Source of the DNA: Acinetobacter lwoffii
GTDB lineage: Bacteria > Pseudomonadota > Gammaproteobacteria > Pseudomonadales > Moraxellaceae
Length of the DNA: 64,000 bases
Reading direction: 5' to 3'
NCBI RefSeq assembly: GCF_024129355.1
Contig: NZ_JAMXXP010000002.1
Location: forward strand, 124,001-188,000
Position 1 is the first letter of the stretch; each line of letters starts with the position of its first letter. Under the pieces are notes generated by a model. The model saw only the letters and a program-made list of their open reading frames with translations, was not told the origin of the DNA and did not search any database. Position numbers and translations under genes: made by a program. This document shows positions 30,655 to 39,137 of this stretch, one piece after another.

Positions 30655-30989
30655 ACTATCGTCTTGATTGAGACTTGCCACCGCATGTTCGCATCCGGTG
30701 GTTTATTTTTTAAAATTGCAAATAATGCTGAATAAGAAGCCATAGCGACAGATCTGAGCGCTGACTTAAAGATTCATCTGGAATTTCATTTCTTTCTAAA
30801 AATTAAATTTGATAGACTTGCTGCAATACAGCTTTAAAGCTGAATTGAATCAGCAGATTCATTTCACATTTTCGATCTCCTGTGCTCAACCATATTGGAT
30901 TGGCCTGATTGAAAATGTGCTTTAAATTTTCCTGCATAGCCTATTGAGCAGTATTTGCATTTATCTCTTGTTGAAAGGATTTATTTTTA
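30655..30989 (+). promoter_or_regulatory. Original upstream region of mutS, now orphaned
   Basis: After a probable terminator (stem CCACCG/CGGTGG, 30677-30712) this AT-rich stretch runs to the old mutS start. It keeps a good ribosome-binding site, AAAGGA at 30974-30979, ten bases before the old ATG. It must hold the native mutS promoter, now cut off from mutS by 26.8 kb of island. Confidence 0.6.
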
Positions 30990-31046
30990 ATGACCAGTTC
31001 AGAAATTATGGCTGATCTTTCTACCTTAACACCTATGATGCATTAG
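30990..31046 (+). pseudogene. mutS: Stranded 5' end of mutS (first 17 codons)
   Basis: ATG at 30990 opens 18 codons ending in TAG at 31046. The peptide ends DLSTLTPMMH; the intact mutS on the other side of the island begins with the same length and ends [10 protein letters not shown] at the matching place. The shared codons include the 14-bp direct repeat at 31029-31042, after which the frame enters island DNA and stops after one codon. This shows directly that the island is inserted in mutS. Confidence 0.93.
31029..31042 (+). repeat. attL core, left 14-bp direct repeat
   Basis: ACACCTATGATGCA, identical to 57838-57851. It encodes T-P-M-M of the MutS N-terminus in both copies. Confidence 0.9.
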
Positions 31047-31096
31047 TATTTTATTATTGATTTTATTAAATTTTCTATCAATATTTAACATTTAGC

Positions 31097-31112
31097 ATAC
31101 TAAAAGGTATAC
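31097..31112 (+). repeat. Putative integrase arm site, left end
   Basis: ATACTAAAAGGTATAC, identical to 57674-57689 at the other end and in the same orientation, 55 bases inside the left core repeat. Such sub-terminal copies are usual binding sites for the N-terminal domain of tyrosine integrases. Confidence 0.7.
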
Positions 31113-31119
31113 ATAATAA

Positions 31120-31147
31120 AAAAGCATGCCCCTAAGAGCATGCTTTT
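31120..31147 (-). terminator. Terminator at the left end of the island
   Basis: AAAAGCATGC / GCATGCTTTT perfect 10-bp stem with an 8-base loop. It is symmetric, ends the small minus-strand gene, and would block read-through from the native mutS promoter into the island. Confidence 0.8.
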
Positions 31148-31320
31148 CCGTTTAAATCTTCTATCAGTAACTCTATCATATCATGCTGATGTTTTTCTAT
31201 ACTTTCGGTATTCCATTCACGTCTTCTACTCTCAACAAATTCCATCATAAGTTCAAGTATCAAACTGATTAGTGCTTTGATATTCTTTCTTAAGCGATAC
31301 ACAATAAGATGGTGTTTCAA
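31132..31320 (-). CDS. Small hypothetical protein at the island left end
   Basis: A 62-residue, strongly charged helical protein (LILELMMEFVESRRREWN, EKHQHDMIELLIEDLNG) with no match I recognise. Its start codon lies in one arm of a 20-bp inverted repeat (31311-31330 / 31427-31446) and its stop lies in the terminator stem. The position next to attL suggests a small DNA-binding or excision factor, but nothing in the sequence proves this. Confidence 0.4.
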   Translation of the reverse strand: MKHHLIVYRLRKNIKALISLILELMMEFVESRRREWNTESIEKHQHDMIELLIEDLNGKACS

Positions 31321-31446
31321 AAAGTATGCTAGTTAATTCTGTCAATACAAAAATTGAAAAGAAGTAAATTAAATTCATTATATTTTTAATGCTTTATGAG
31401 ATTTAAATTATGGTTAAAATATAGTCAGCATGCTTTTTGAAACACC
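31311..31446. repeat. 20-bp inverted repeats flanking a 96-bp spacer
   Basis: The arm at 31311-31330 and the arm at 31427-31446 are reverse complements except at one position (core GGTGTTTCAAAAAG). The spacer is very AT-rich and contains the upstream region of the 62-residue gene. This could be a regulatory palindrome, a recombination target or the remains of a small mobile element. Confidence 0.65.
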
Positions 31447-31513
31447 ACCCACAATAAATCTGCATAATTATGAGATGACCATCCAACCATCTTGGTCCGA
31501 CTGCAGTCAGATA

Positions 31514-34500
31514 TTAGTCTATTAAATTAAATAGCTCTTTAGTTAAATCTATATTAGGTTTTAGCATATCGTCAGCAAGCTCCCTCTTACTTGACAAGAG
31601 CTTGTCTAATTTTATTTCAAACGTGCTGAACTCTTCTGCCACTACTGTTGGATAGTAAACAAAAACTTCTTTATCTTGCCCAATACGATACGCACGGTCA
31701 GTTGCTTGATCTTCCTTAGCTGGATTCCAACTACGTGTATAATGAATGACATGATTAGCACGTTGAATGTTAACACCAAATCCTACCGCAGTAGTCGATA
31801 AGATAATGATATTAAACCCTGATTTTTCTTGAAATTTATCAATCAAGTTTTGCCGTGTTAAGCCTTTTTTACTGCTGGTATTTGAATCACCATTGACTGT
31901 TGTAACGTTTAAGCCGAATCTCTCCAAAAGAATTCGCTTAAGAAATACTTGTATGTCTCTAAATTCGGTAAAAATAATGACTTTTTCATTTTTTTGCTTG
32001 ATAGATTCTAAAGTTTTGATTAACCAGTTTACTTTTGGAGAATCATTTAAATTAGCACTTGGCTGAAACTGTAATGGATGAGCACAGATCATTCTCATAC
32101 TATGCAAAGAAGTTAACATCGCTCCCTGATTACCTTGAGCTGACAATTTTTTAAAGCGGTTAACCACATCAATATATAATTGTCTTTGCAATAATGAAAT
32201 TTCAATATTTTTACAGTCATCTACTTCAATTTTAGCAGGTAAATCTGCGACATCATGTTTCATTCTTCGTAAGACTTGAGGGGCTATCAACTCACGAAGC
32301 CTTAATAGTGCTGCTTCATCATTATTTTCAGTATTTTCAATGGGTTTTCGATAATTTTTACCAAATTCATTTAAGGGGCCTAACAAATTTTCCTGAATAA
32401 AATCAAATAGACACCAAAGATCGGTTAAAGAGTTCTCTACTGGAGTACCTGTACACGCAATTTTAAAATCTGCTTTTTGTGCTTTTGCAGCCTTCGTCAC
32501 CATTGCTGTAGGAACTTTAATCTTTTGGGCTTCATCGCAAACCATTATGCTCCAGTCTTCTCTAGCTAGAGAAAATTCTAGATCACGCATTGTCTCATAG
32601 GTTGTTAAAACAATGTCAGCATCACCACGCCAATGATCTTCTAAAAGGTGGGTAATACCATGATTTTCTCTTAACTGTGCCGAGATAAAATGTTTGGGAA
32701 TTTTTCTATCTTTTAAATTATCACCATATAGACTTAATATTTTGGCAAATTTACCACTAAAGAATCGATTTGCTTCGGCTTCCCAATTCTCTAACAGTGA
32801 AACTGGAGCCACAATTAACACTGGTTTCTTATCTTCAGCATTTTCAAGATACTCACCAATAAAGCATAAGAGCTGAAGTGTTTTACCTAAGCCCATATCG
32901 TCAGCTAAAAGACAGCCACTGACTTGTTCAGGCGCATGCTGATGCAGATTCTGCAACCATGCTATTCCATATTCTTGATGCTGCTTTAAACTAAATTCTT
33001 GGTTTCTAAAACTAGCGGGCAATCTAGCTGATGGAGGATTCTTCTCATCAAAAAGTAAGCGATTGACTCGCTGTTTTGTAAACTCTGCTTCATCAATATT
33101 ATTCGCGATTAACAATGTATCTTTTTTCTTTTTCTGTGAATTAGCGTTAGATTCTTCTAAAATCTCTTTTGGCTCTTCTTTCTTAGAAGCATATAAACGG
33201 TCTAATAAATTTTTGGCATCATCTAATGACACTTCTTTATCTGTATATGGAATTTCAACTTCATCTTGACTGTTTTGCTCCGCCTGCTTAATCCGCTGCT
33301 CAAGCAATTCAATGGTTTCATCAAAATTTTCATATTGCAGTTGCTGCTCTAAATCCATTAAATGCTGTGGCAACCATTCAAATTCCCCGCTGTCTCTTTT
33401 AATAAATTCAGAGTTCAGCTTTTCTGCTTCTCCAATACCAATAACACGACCGCTATAATTCGATAAATCCAATACTTTTTGAGCTTGTAGTTCATCTTGA
33501 TATTTTTGAATTTGATTTAGGTCATTTTTTAATTCTTCGATTTGATCATCTAAATAGCTACTTCGGTCAATTTCATACCCTGCCCATACAAAAACAGGGG
33601 ATTTTTTGTCATACGCTTGAATAAAATAAGAAGTCTGATCCACATTATATAGTTCTAAAAAAATTGGATTTTGTTCTCTTTCAGAATTCTCATGTAGCTC
33701 TAATTTCGCAGAATCATAATGATTTGACTCATTATAATTTTTTTCTATTTGTAAAGAATAAGTATAAATTTGTGCTTGCTGTTTTGACTGCTCAAAACTC
33801 TCAGGTGAAATAACGTCAATAGCATCATCACCTAGTTGAGCAAATGGATTGTGTAAAAAAGCTTGCGCGCGCTCACCAGAAATACGTCTATTCGGCATTC
33901 TTTTAATTTCATTTAGTACCTGCTTCACTTGAGGCTCAATCACTACATGTGCAATTCCACCATCAGCTAAGCTAATACTATACTGATCTTGAACATTATT
34001 ATATTGATCAAACGTCTTCAGCCAATTTGATGGAGCTTCATCAAATTCAGGCTGGACTTCTACAACAGATTCTTGACTGATCAAATTTTTTCGAAGATTT
34101 AACTGTAATTTCTCAGGTGCTAAAACCACTGTCTTTCGTAAAAAATCATCTAGATTTGCATTAGACTTATTGGCCAAATTTCTGATTTTCGCCCAATATT
34201 TCTGGTTCTGTTTCGTATCTTTATTCTCTATACGTGAAAACTCTTTTAATTTTTCGACCAATTGAAAACTTGGTTCACTTAATAAATGTTCTGTGCCATC
34301 AATCGTTAAAATAGCTCCAACTCGTTGAATAGAACTTTTAACTTTAATGTTATTTTCGTTAAACCAACCATCTAAGATAATTTTGAAATCTGGGTCACTT
34401 AACCCTCCTTCACTTCTAATTATTGGCCGAAAAGAAGTTTGTGCCGGTAAGTTTAGCAAGTGAATCACATTACTATGTTCTAAGTCTTGCTGAAGTTGAA

Positions 34501-34720
34501 AAAGCTCTTCCCAAGGTAACACAAAGTTGTCATCCATAAGGTATGCAAGCTCTTCCTCTTCCAAGCTTTCCCAATAGAAATCAGCATCTGTTTTAGCATT
34601 TTGTGTATATGAATAAATTACACCTACTTCATCATACGTAAAATATTTGGAGTTCGATTGAAAAGATTCTGCCTGCTCTGCCTCAATACTTTTCTTTTTT
34701 TTCCAAAATGCAAGTTTCAT
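31514..34720 (-). CDS. zorD: Zorya type I SNF2 helicase-like effector ZorD
   Basis: A 1068-residue protein whose C-terminal half is a SNF2-type ATPase: Walker A LLADDMGLGKTLQLL near residues 605-615, Walker B VCDEAQKIK near 728, and the last motif QATDRAYRIGQ near 1010. The N-terminal ~590 residues are the large Zorya-specific region. In type I Zorya, ZorD is the DNA-acting effector recruited when the ZorAB motor senses phage injection. It begins 9 bases after zorC, with AAGGA 6 bases upstream. The gene is very AT-rich, as is the whole operon. Confidence 0.92.
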   Translation of the reverse strand: MKLAFWKKKKSIEAEQAESFQSNSKYFTYDEVGVIYSYTQNAKTDADFYWESLEEEELAYLMDDNFVLPWEELFQLQQDLEHSNVIHLLNLPAQTSFRPIIRSEGGLSDPDFKIILDGWFNENNIKVKSSIQRVGAILTIDGTEHLLSEPSFQLVEKLKEFSRIENKDTKQNQKYWAKIRNLANKSNANLDDFLRKTVVLAPEKLQLNLRKNLISQESVVEVQPEFDEAPSNWLKTFDQYNNVQDQYSISLADGGIAHVVIEPQVKQVLNEIKRMPNRRISGERAQAFLHNPFAQLGDDAIDVISPESFEQSKQQAQIYTYSLQIEKNYNESNHYDSAKLELHENSEREQNPIFLELYNVDQTSYFIQAYDKKSPVFVWAGYEIDRSSYLDDQIEELKNDLNQIQKYQDELQAQKVLDLSNYSGRVIGIGEAEKLNSEFIKRDSGEFEWLPQHLMDLEQQLQYENFDETIELLEQRIKQAEQNSQDEVEIPYTDKEVSLDDAKNLLDRLYASKKEEPKEILEESNANSQKKKKDTLLIANNIDEAEFTKQRVNRLLFDEKNPPSARLPASFRNQEFSLKQHQEYGIAWLQNLHQHAPEQVSGCLLADDMGLGKTLQLLCFIGEYLENAEDKKPVLIVAPVSLLENWEAEANRFFSGKFAKILSLYGDNLKDRKIPKHFISAQLRENHGITHLLEDHWRGDADIVLTTYETMRDLEFSLAREDWSIMVCDEAQKIKVPTAMVTKAAKAQKADFKIACTGTPVENSLTDLWCLFDFIQENLLGPLNEFGKNYRKPIENTENNDEAALLRLRELIAPQVLRRMKHDVADLPAKIEVDDCKNIEISLLQRQLYIDVVNRFKKLSAQGNQGAMLTSLHSMRMICAHPLQFQPSANLNDSPKVNWLIKTLESIKQKNEKVIIFTEFRDIQVFLKRILLERFGLNVTTVNGDSNTSSKKGLTRQNLIDKFQEKSGFNIIILSTTAVGFGVNIQRANHVIHYTRSWNPAKEDQATDRAYRIGQDKEVFVYYPTVVAEEFSTFEIKLDKLLSSKRELADDMLKPNIDLTKELFNLID

Positions 34721-34729
34721 GATTTTTCC

Positions 34730-36133
34730 TTAATATTTTCTATAGCCTGAATTGTAGTTATTCACTCGGGCATAATCAGAAAACACACCCAATTCTGCCA
34801 TTTTGGAATCAAAACGAGATTGCCAACCAGGTGTATGACTTAGCTTAAGTAAATTATTCCATGGTTTTAAAATATCTCGATGTACTTCTAGCTTATTTGC
34901 ATTGTATGGAATCTTATTAACAATGAAGCATGCATTACCAGTATCTGAAAAATCAATAACATACAAATTTTCAATTTTTAACATAAAAGCATTATTGGTA
35001 GGAGTAGATCCAACTAATTTTTTCAAACGTCCACGATTTAAATCACGAAATTTTTTATGTTGAGGCTGTTGGGATTGAAATGCTGATGGACCAAGAAAAA
35101 TTTGAGAAAAAGAAATTTTATCGATAAATTTAATCCAATAATTAAAACGATTTACATCTGCAGATGCACTAAACAACTTAAAGAATGCTTCTAAATCAGC
35201 CCTTACGAACCATTGAATGACCATTTTTTTTGTATCAGCATTGACATTATTCCAACCAGCGGATGAGTCGTACTGTGGATTTCCCCATTGGTTTAAGGCT
35301 AAATATTTTAGGACTTCATGAACTTTTGCTCGCTCAGAAGTACGAGCATAGCGCTCTAATAAAGCAACAAGAATATCAGTCATGTATAAAACATTTTGTT
35401 CAGCTAAGTCTAAAAATCGGGAGATAATTTTCAAATAATCCTGCTCATTCATACCATTAATAGATTGAATGGAAGACTGAATTAAATCATCCCAAAACCA
35501 ACTATTAGGTGCCATCTTTAAGCTTTCTAATTCACTTGCAAGACTACTTGTATCTTGTTCTTGTAGAAATTTTTTAACAAGTAATTTTGTTGGTGAATTA
35601 GATAAAATTTCAGAATAATCAACGAGAGTATTCATCCATTTTTTAGGACGCTTTAGGTCTTTATAAACACCAGACCTATTTGTATTCAATATATCTCTCA
35701 ATTGAATCCATACTACTGGCTTACTTTTCACATCTTTATTTTCTAAGGAAAAATAGCTGTACAACAATGGAAAATAAACGAGTCCAATAATATCCTTGTC
35801 TGATTGTTGAAAATTCTGAACAATTCTTTTACCAATATCACTAAAGATAAATTTTTCTTGTTCACCTGGTAGTATTTTGCTCAATGACCAAGCCAAATTT
35901 TTCCAATCTCTTCTTGTGAGATCCTCAAAACCTGAATTTTCTAATTTGGAAATTGATCTAAAAATTTTTTCATCTAAAGGAATGCCATTTTCTAAATCAT
36001 CAAATTTCTGTTCAATCACAGAAAGTGTTTTAAGTAGTCGTTGAGGCTTCACAAATTTCGTATATGTAACCTCTACAACTGAATGACCACTTACTTTTTC
36101 CTCCAAACGATGTTTCAAATTTTCTATGCTCAT
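34730..36133 (-). CDS. zorC: Zorya type I EH-signature protein ZorC
   Basis: A 467-residue cytoplasmic protein with the length, position and overall character (acidic/basic helical, no membrane segment) of ZorC, the EH-signature protein that links the ZorAB motor to DNA in type I Zorya. Assignment rests mainly on its place between zorB and zorD. The frame is open from 36157 inside zorB, but the ATG at 36133 has GGTGA 6 bases upstream and lies 5 bases after the zorB stop, which fits coupled translation. Confidence 0.88.
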   Translation of the reverse strand: MSIENLKHRLEEKVSGHSVVEVTYTKFVKPQRLLKTLSVIEQKFDDLENGIPLDEKIFRSISKLENSGFEDLTRRDWKNLAWSLSKILPGEQEKFIFSDIGKRIVQNFQQSDKDIIGLVYFPLLYSYFSLENKDVKSKPVVWIQLRDILNTNRSGVYKDLKRPKKWMNTLVDYSEILSNSPTKLLVKKFLQEQDTSSLASELESLKMAPNSWFWDDLIQSSIQSINGMNEQDYLKIISRFLDLAEQNVLYMTDILVALLERYARTSERAKVHEVLKYLALNQWGNPQYDSSAGWNNVNADTKKMVIQWFVRADLEAFFKLFSASADVNRFNYWIKFIDKISFSQIFLGPSAFQSQQPQHKKFRDLNRGRLKKLVGSTPTNNAFMLKIENLYVIDFSDTGNACFIVNKIPYNANKLEVHRDILKPWNNLLKLSHTPGWQSRFDSKMAELGVFSDYARVNNYNSGYRKY

Positions 36134-36138
36134 AGATA

Positions 36139-36870
36139 TCACCGAGTCAATTGGCATGTTTCAATCGGCGCTGAAACAAAATTTGGTTGAGGGTCTGCAC
36201 TGTCTTTTTCTTTTAAGCCATAAAACTGCATTCTCAATTCAACACGGCGAGATGCTTCTTTGCTATCTTTAGCGGAGTTAAAAGATACTCCCCCAGCCAA
36301 GAATAGTTGCTTAACCTGGTTTTTTTGCTGTTCAGTTAAAGAAAGACCAGAACTAAATTTAGGATCAAGTAAACTGCACATGACCCATTCCGAACGGCGC
36401 AAACTTAAATTTAAGTTATACAAATATGAGCCATCTGTATCTGTAAAACCTTCGATCACTATTTGCTTAAACCATTTTTCACCTTGCGGATTATTTGCCT
36501 CTTCAAGAATAATCGGGACAATGGTATTTAATCGGTTTCGACCTACCTCATTCAATCGATAATCATTGTGTGAAAATCGCCCAGCTTCACCAAAGTTTAT
36601 ACGATTATTTTTACAATCGACTTCAATACCTGCATCTTTCAACTTCGCACTATGCTTGATGCTTTGACAAATATTTAAAATTTCCGCACTTCTTTGATCT
36701 TCAGCTTGAGTCGCCTCATTAATTTTTTTTGTTACGATCATCAGTGATACTGCCATAACGACAAGAAATAAAGTCATTAAAGCTGTCATCAAGTCAGCAA
36801 AAGAAATCCAAAAAGGCTTTTCACCTTCATCTTTAGGACTTGGTTTTTTAGAGTACCGATTACCTAGCAT
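36139..36870 (-). CDS. zorB: Zorya motor subunit ZorB (MotB/OmpA-like)
   Basis: A 243-residue inner-membrane protein. A single helix (about residues 21-46) contains the MotB-type proton-carrying aspartate D26 in WISFADLMTALM. The periplasmic part is an OmpA-like peptidoglycan-binding domain with IEGFTDTDGSYLYNLNLSLRRSEWV. It forms the ion-driven motor with ZorA, anchored to the cell wall. zorC follows directly; zorA ends 18 bases before it. Confidence 0.94.
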   Translation of the reverse strand: MLGNRYSKKPSPKDEGEKPFWISFADLMTALMTLFLVVMAVSLMIVTKKINEATQAEDQRSAEILNICQSIKHSAKLKDAGIEVDCKNNRINFGEAGRFSHNDYRLNEVGRNRLNTIVPIILEEANNPQGEKWFKQIVIEGFTDTDGSYLYNLNLSLRRSEWVMCSLLDPKFSSGLSLTEQQKNQVKQLFLAGGVSFNSAKDSKEASRRVELRMQFYGLKEKDSADPQPNFVSAPIETCQLTR

Positions 36871-36888
36871 TGCTCATGTACTCCAGAC

Positions 36889-38955
36889 CTAGTTTTTCTT
36901 TTGTCTAACGATATCTTCAAGATCTTCAACAAAGCTGCCTAAGCCTTCGACACCACTTGAGAGACGTTTAACTGCTTGGTCAAGCGTATTATCATAAATA
37001 CCTAATGAATGATTCAGACTCGTTTCAACTGAAGCTCCAAAACTATCAAAACTTTTTACTAACACATCACTGACTTGTTCAAGATAGTCTTGCATCTCTT
37101 TTTTCACTTGATTCAATGCTGTTGTAATTTGATTCATATCCTCAAGCATTTTAGTACTCATGCCGGCTTCAGATTGCGCTTGTTTAATTAGCCCCTCAAG
37201 CGTACTGATCGCCTTATTGACGCTATCCTGAGAATTTTTATAATCACTCAATAACGAAATAAGATTACTGCTTGCACTAGTCAAATGAGTAGATGTAGTG
37301 GTTACTTCAGAGATCAATTGTGATGTTTTATCTGTGACGCTAATAAGAGATGTACCCGCCATATTAAATTGTTCTGAAGCTAGACGCATTTTTTCTGCGC
37401 CATTGTTCATTCCTGTAATACTATCAGTCGTCACCTGAGTGAGCTTTTGAATGTTATTTTTATAAGATTCAACTGCATTTTGACTATGCACAATTAATTC
37501 TTTGACCTCAGCCCCAAGGCTGTCAATTAGGATTGAAGATTGTTCATGCAGCTTATGCTGATTATCTGCAATTGTACGATCTTGCTCTATACGTTGTTTA
37601 GCAATATCTGCTATCACACCAGACATAGTTCCGCCCATATGTCCAATCAGCTCAGAAACCTTCCCATTTAATTGTTCAATCGCATATTGTCCCTGCTCTC
37701 CAATTTTTTCTGCACCTTTAGATAAGTGCTCGACCATTGAATTCATTTGATCGGACATCGCATTTTGCTTTTGTTGAATATCCTCAATCATTTTAGACAT
37801 TTGGTTTTCTAAGCTTTTTGTCGAACTTTCACTATTCACTTTCATATCAGTAATTAATTTAGTGAATCCTAATTGCATCTCTCTCATTGCAGATACTGAT
37901 TGAGTCATCATCTCACTCATACCATTCATTTGAGTACCAAAGGTTGATTCTAATTTACTCATAAATGCAGTGAGTACATCGGTCATTAACTCTTGGACAG
38001 CAGAACTTTGATCACCACTAACTTGTTGTACACTTGATGCAATTTTCTCTAGTGGTGCTTGTAAATTATCAGAAATAGACTGGCCTATTTGATCAGCCAT
38101 ATCTTTACTTGTTTTGGCATAGCTATCTGTTAATTGTGATGCAAAAGCTATTTGATTCTTTTTATTTTCATCAACCAAGTTCGTCATCATAACTTTTAGT
38201 TCATTAACTAGACTATCTTTCAACTGACGAGCGTTAGTTTCATTTGCTTGGGACGACTTAAGTAATTGAGATAAATACTCCTCACCAGTCTCATCAGGAT
38301 CAAATTTTGTATCAATCGCTGTAGTTAAACCTTCCAATCCTGCATAACACTTTCTTAACCAAGACTTCTCTCTCCATGTAATAATCATTGCAGCAGTAAT
38401 AGCTAAGCCTGATGCCAAAAAGGCCTCACCCACCCCTTTTAATAATAATGTTAAGCTGTCTTGAACTTTACTAGGATCTCCTGCTGGATCAAATGCTAAC
38501 AATCCAAACAATAGACCTGAGAATGTTGCAATAATACCAAAGCCTGTAATCATTCCAGGTAAATGCTTATAAAACTCCACTCTGAGTGGGGTATCAATTA
38601 TTACCGACTGAGAAAAAAACACTTCACTCGACACTGTAGATTTAGATGCGACAACCACTGACTCCCCATCTACTTCTTGATTTAAATCATGTAGAGAGCT
38701 TTTATAATTCAACCATGCATGACTTAGTGTCTCATTAGCCTCAAACACTTCATTTAAAAAGTTTTTATCAAACCTTTGATTAGACTTAATCTTACTTAGA
38801 TTAGAAATTGCAGTATTTATTTGATCATAAAGCAAACGAGCTGGTTTAATGTAATTGATGAAAAATCTTATGCTCACGACTATCACAAAGACTGCCATCA
38901 ATAACGGAATTACATAAAACTCTTGTAAAAATTGTGCAATAGCTAAGGTATTCAT
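36889..38955 (-). CDS. zorA: Zorya motor subunit ZorA (MotA/TolQ-like with long tail)
   Basis: A 688-residue protein with three membrane helices (about 14-34, 135-155 and 173-194). The last two form the TolQ/MotA/ExbB channel unit (GMITGFGIIATFSGLLFGLL; LLKGVGEAFLASGLAITAAM). Residues ~225-690 are a long helical tail rich in Gln, Ser and Met with methyl-accepting-protein-like heptads, which in Zorya forms the cytoplasmic rod beneath the ZorAB motor. GGGGGA lies 3 bases before the ATG. It is first in the zorABCD operon. Confidence 0.94.
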   Translation of the reverse strand: MNTLAIAQFLQEFYVIPLLMAVFVIVVSIRFFINYIKPARLLYDQINTAISNLSKIKSNQRFDKNFLNEVFEANETLSHAWLNYKSSLHDLNQEVDGESVVVASKSTVSSEVFFSQSVIIDTPLRVEFYKHLPGMITGFGIIATFSGLLFGLLAFDPAGDPSKVQDSLTLLLKGVGEAFLASGLAITAAMIITWREKSWLRKCYAGLEGLTTAIDTKFDPDETGEEYLSQLLKSSQANETNARQLKDSLVNELKVMMTNLVDENKKNQIAFASQLTDSYAKTSKDMADQIGQSISDNLQAPLEKIASSVQQVSGDQSSAVQELMTDVLTAFMSKLESTFGTQMNGMSEMMTQSVSAMREMQLGFTKLITDMKVNSESSTKSLENQMSKMIEDIQQKQNAMSDQMNSMVEHLSKGAEKIGEQGQYAIEQLNGKVSELIGHMGGTMSGVIADIAKQRIEQDRTIADNQHKLHEQSSILIDSLGAEVKELIVHSQNAVESYKNNIQKLTQVTTDSITGMNNGAEKMRLASEQFNMAGTSLISVTDKTSQLISEVTTTSTHLTSASSNLISLLSDYKNSQDSVNKAISTLEGLIKQAQSEAGMSTKMLEDMNQITTALNQVKKEMQDYLEQVSDVLVKSFDSFGASVETSLNHSLGIYDNTLDQAVKRLSSGVEGLGSFVEDLEDIVRQKKN

Positions 38956-39137
38956 TTATCCCCCGAATCGTTGAAAATATGCTATTAATTCTTTAAAAAT
39001 CCCTGAACTTATACCAGCTCTACTATTACAAACTATACTTTAGAACCGCTCTAGAATATTGATTTTTAAAAAATATTTATATGTTACTTTCAAGTATATT
39101 TTCATGAAAAGTAAATTCTTAATAAATAAAAACAAAA
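38956..39137. other. Spacer between hsdR end and zorA start
   Basis: About 180 very AT-rich bases that must hold the zor operon promoter (reading leftward). TATAGT on the minus strand near 39037 is a possible -10. No hairpin terminator for hsdR is clear. Confidence 0.4.

Noticed and set aside
30990..31046. 18-residue open frame as a real small gene
   Set aside because: Its sequence and length match the MutS N-terminus up to the att repeat, so it is a gene fragment.
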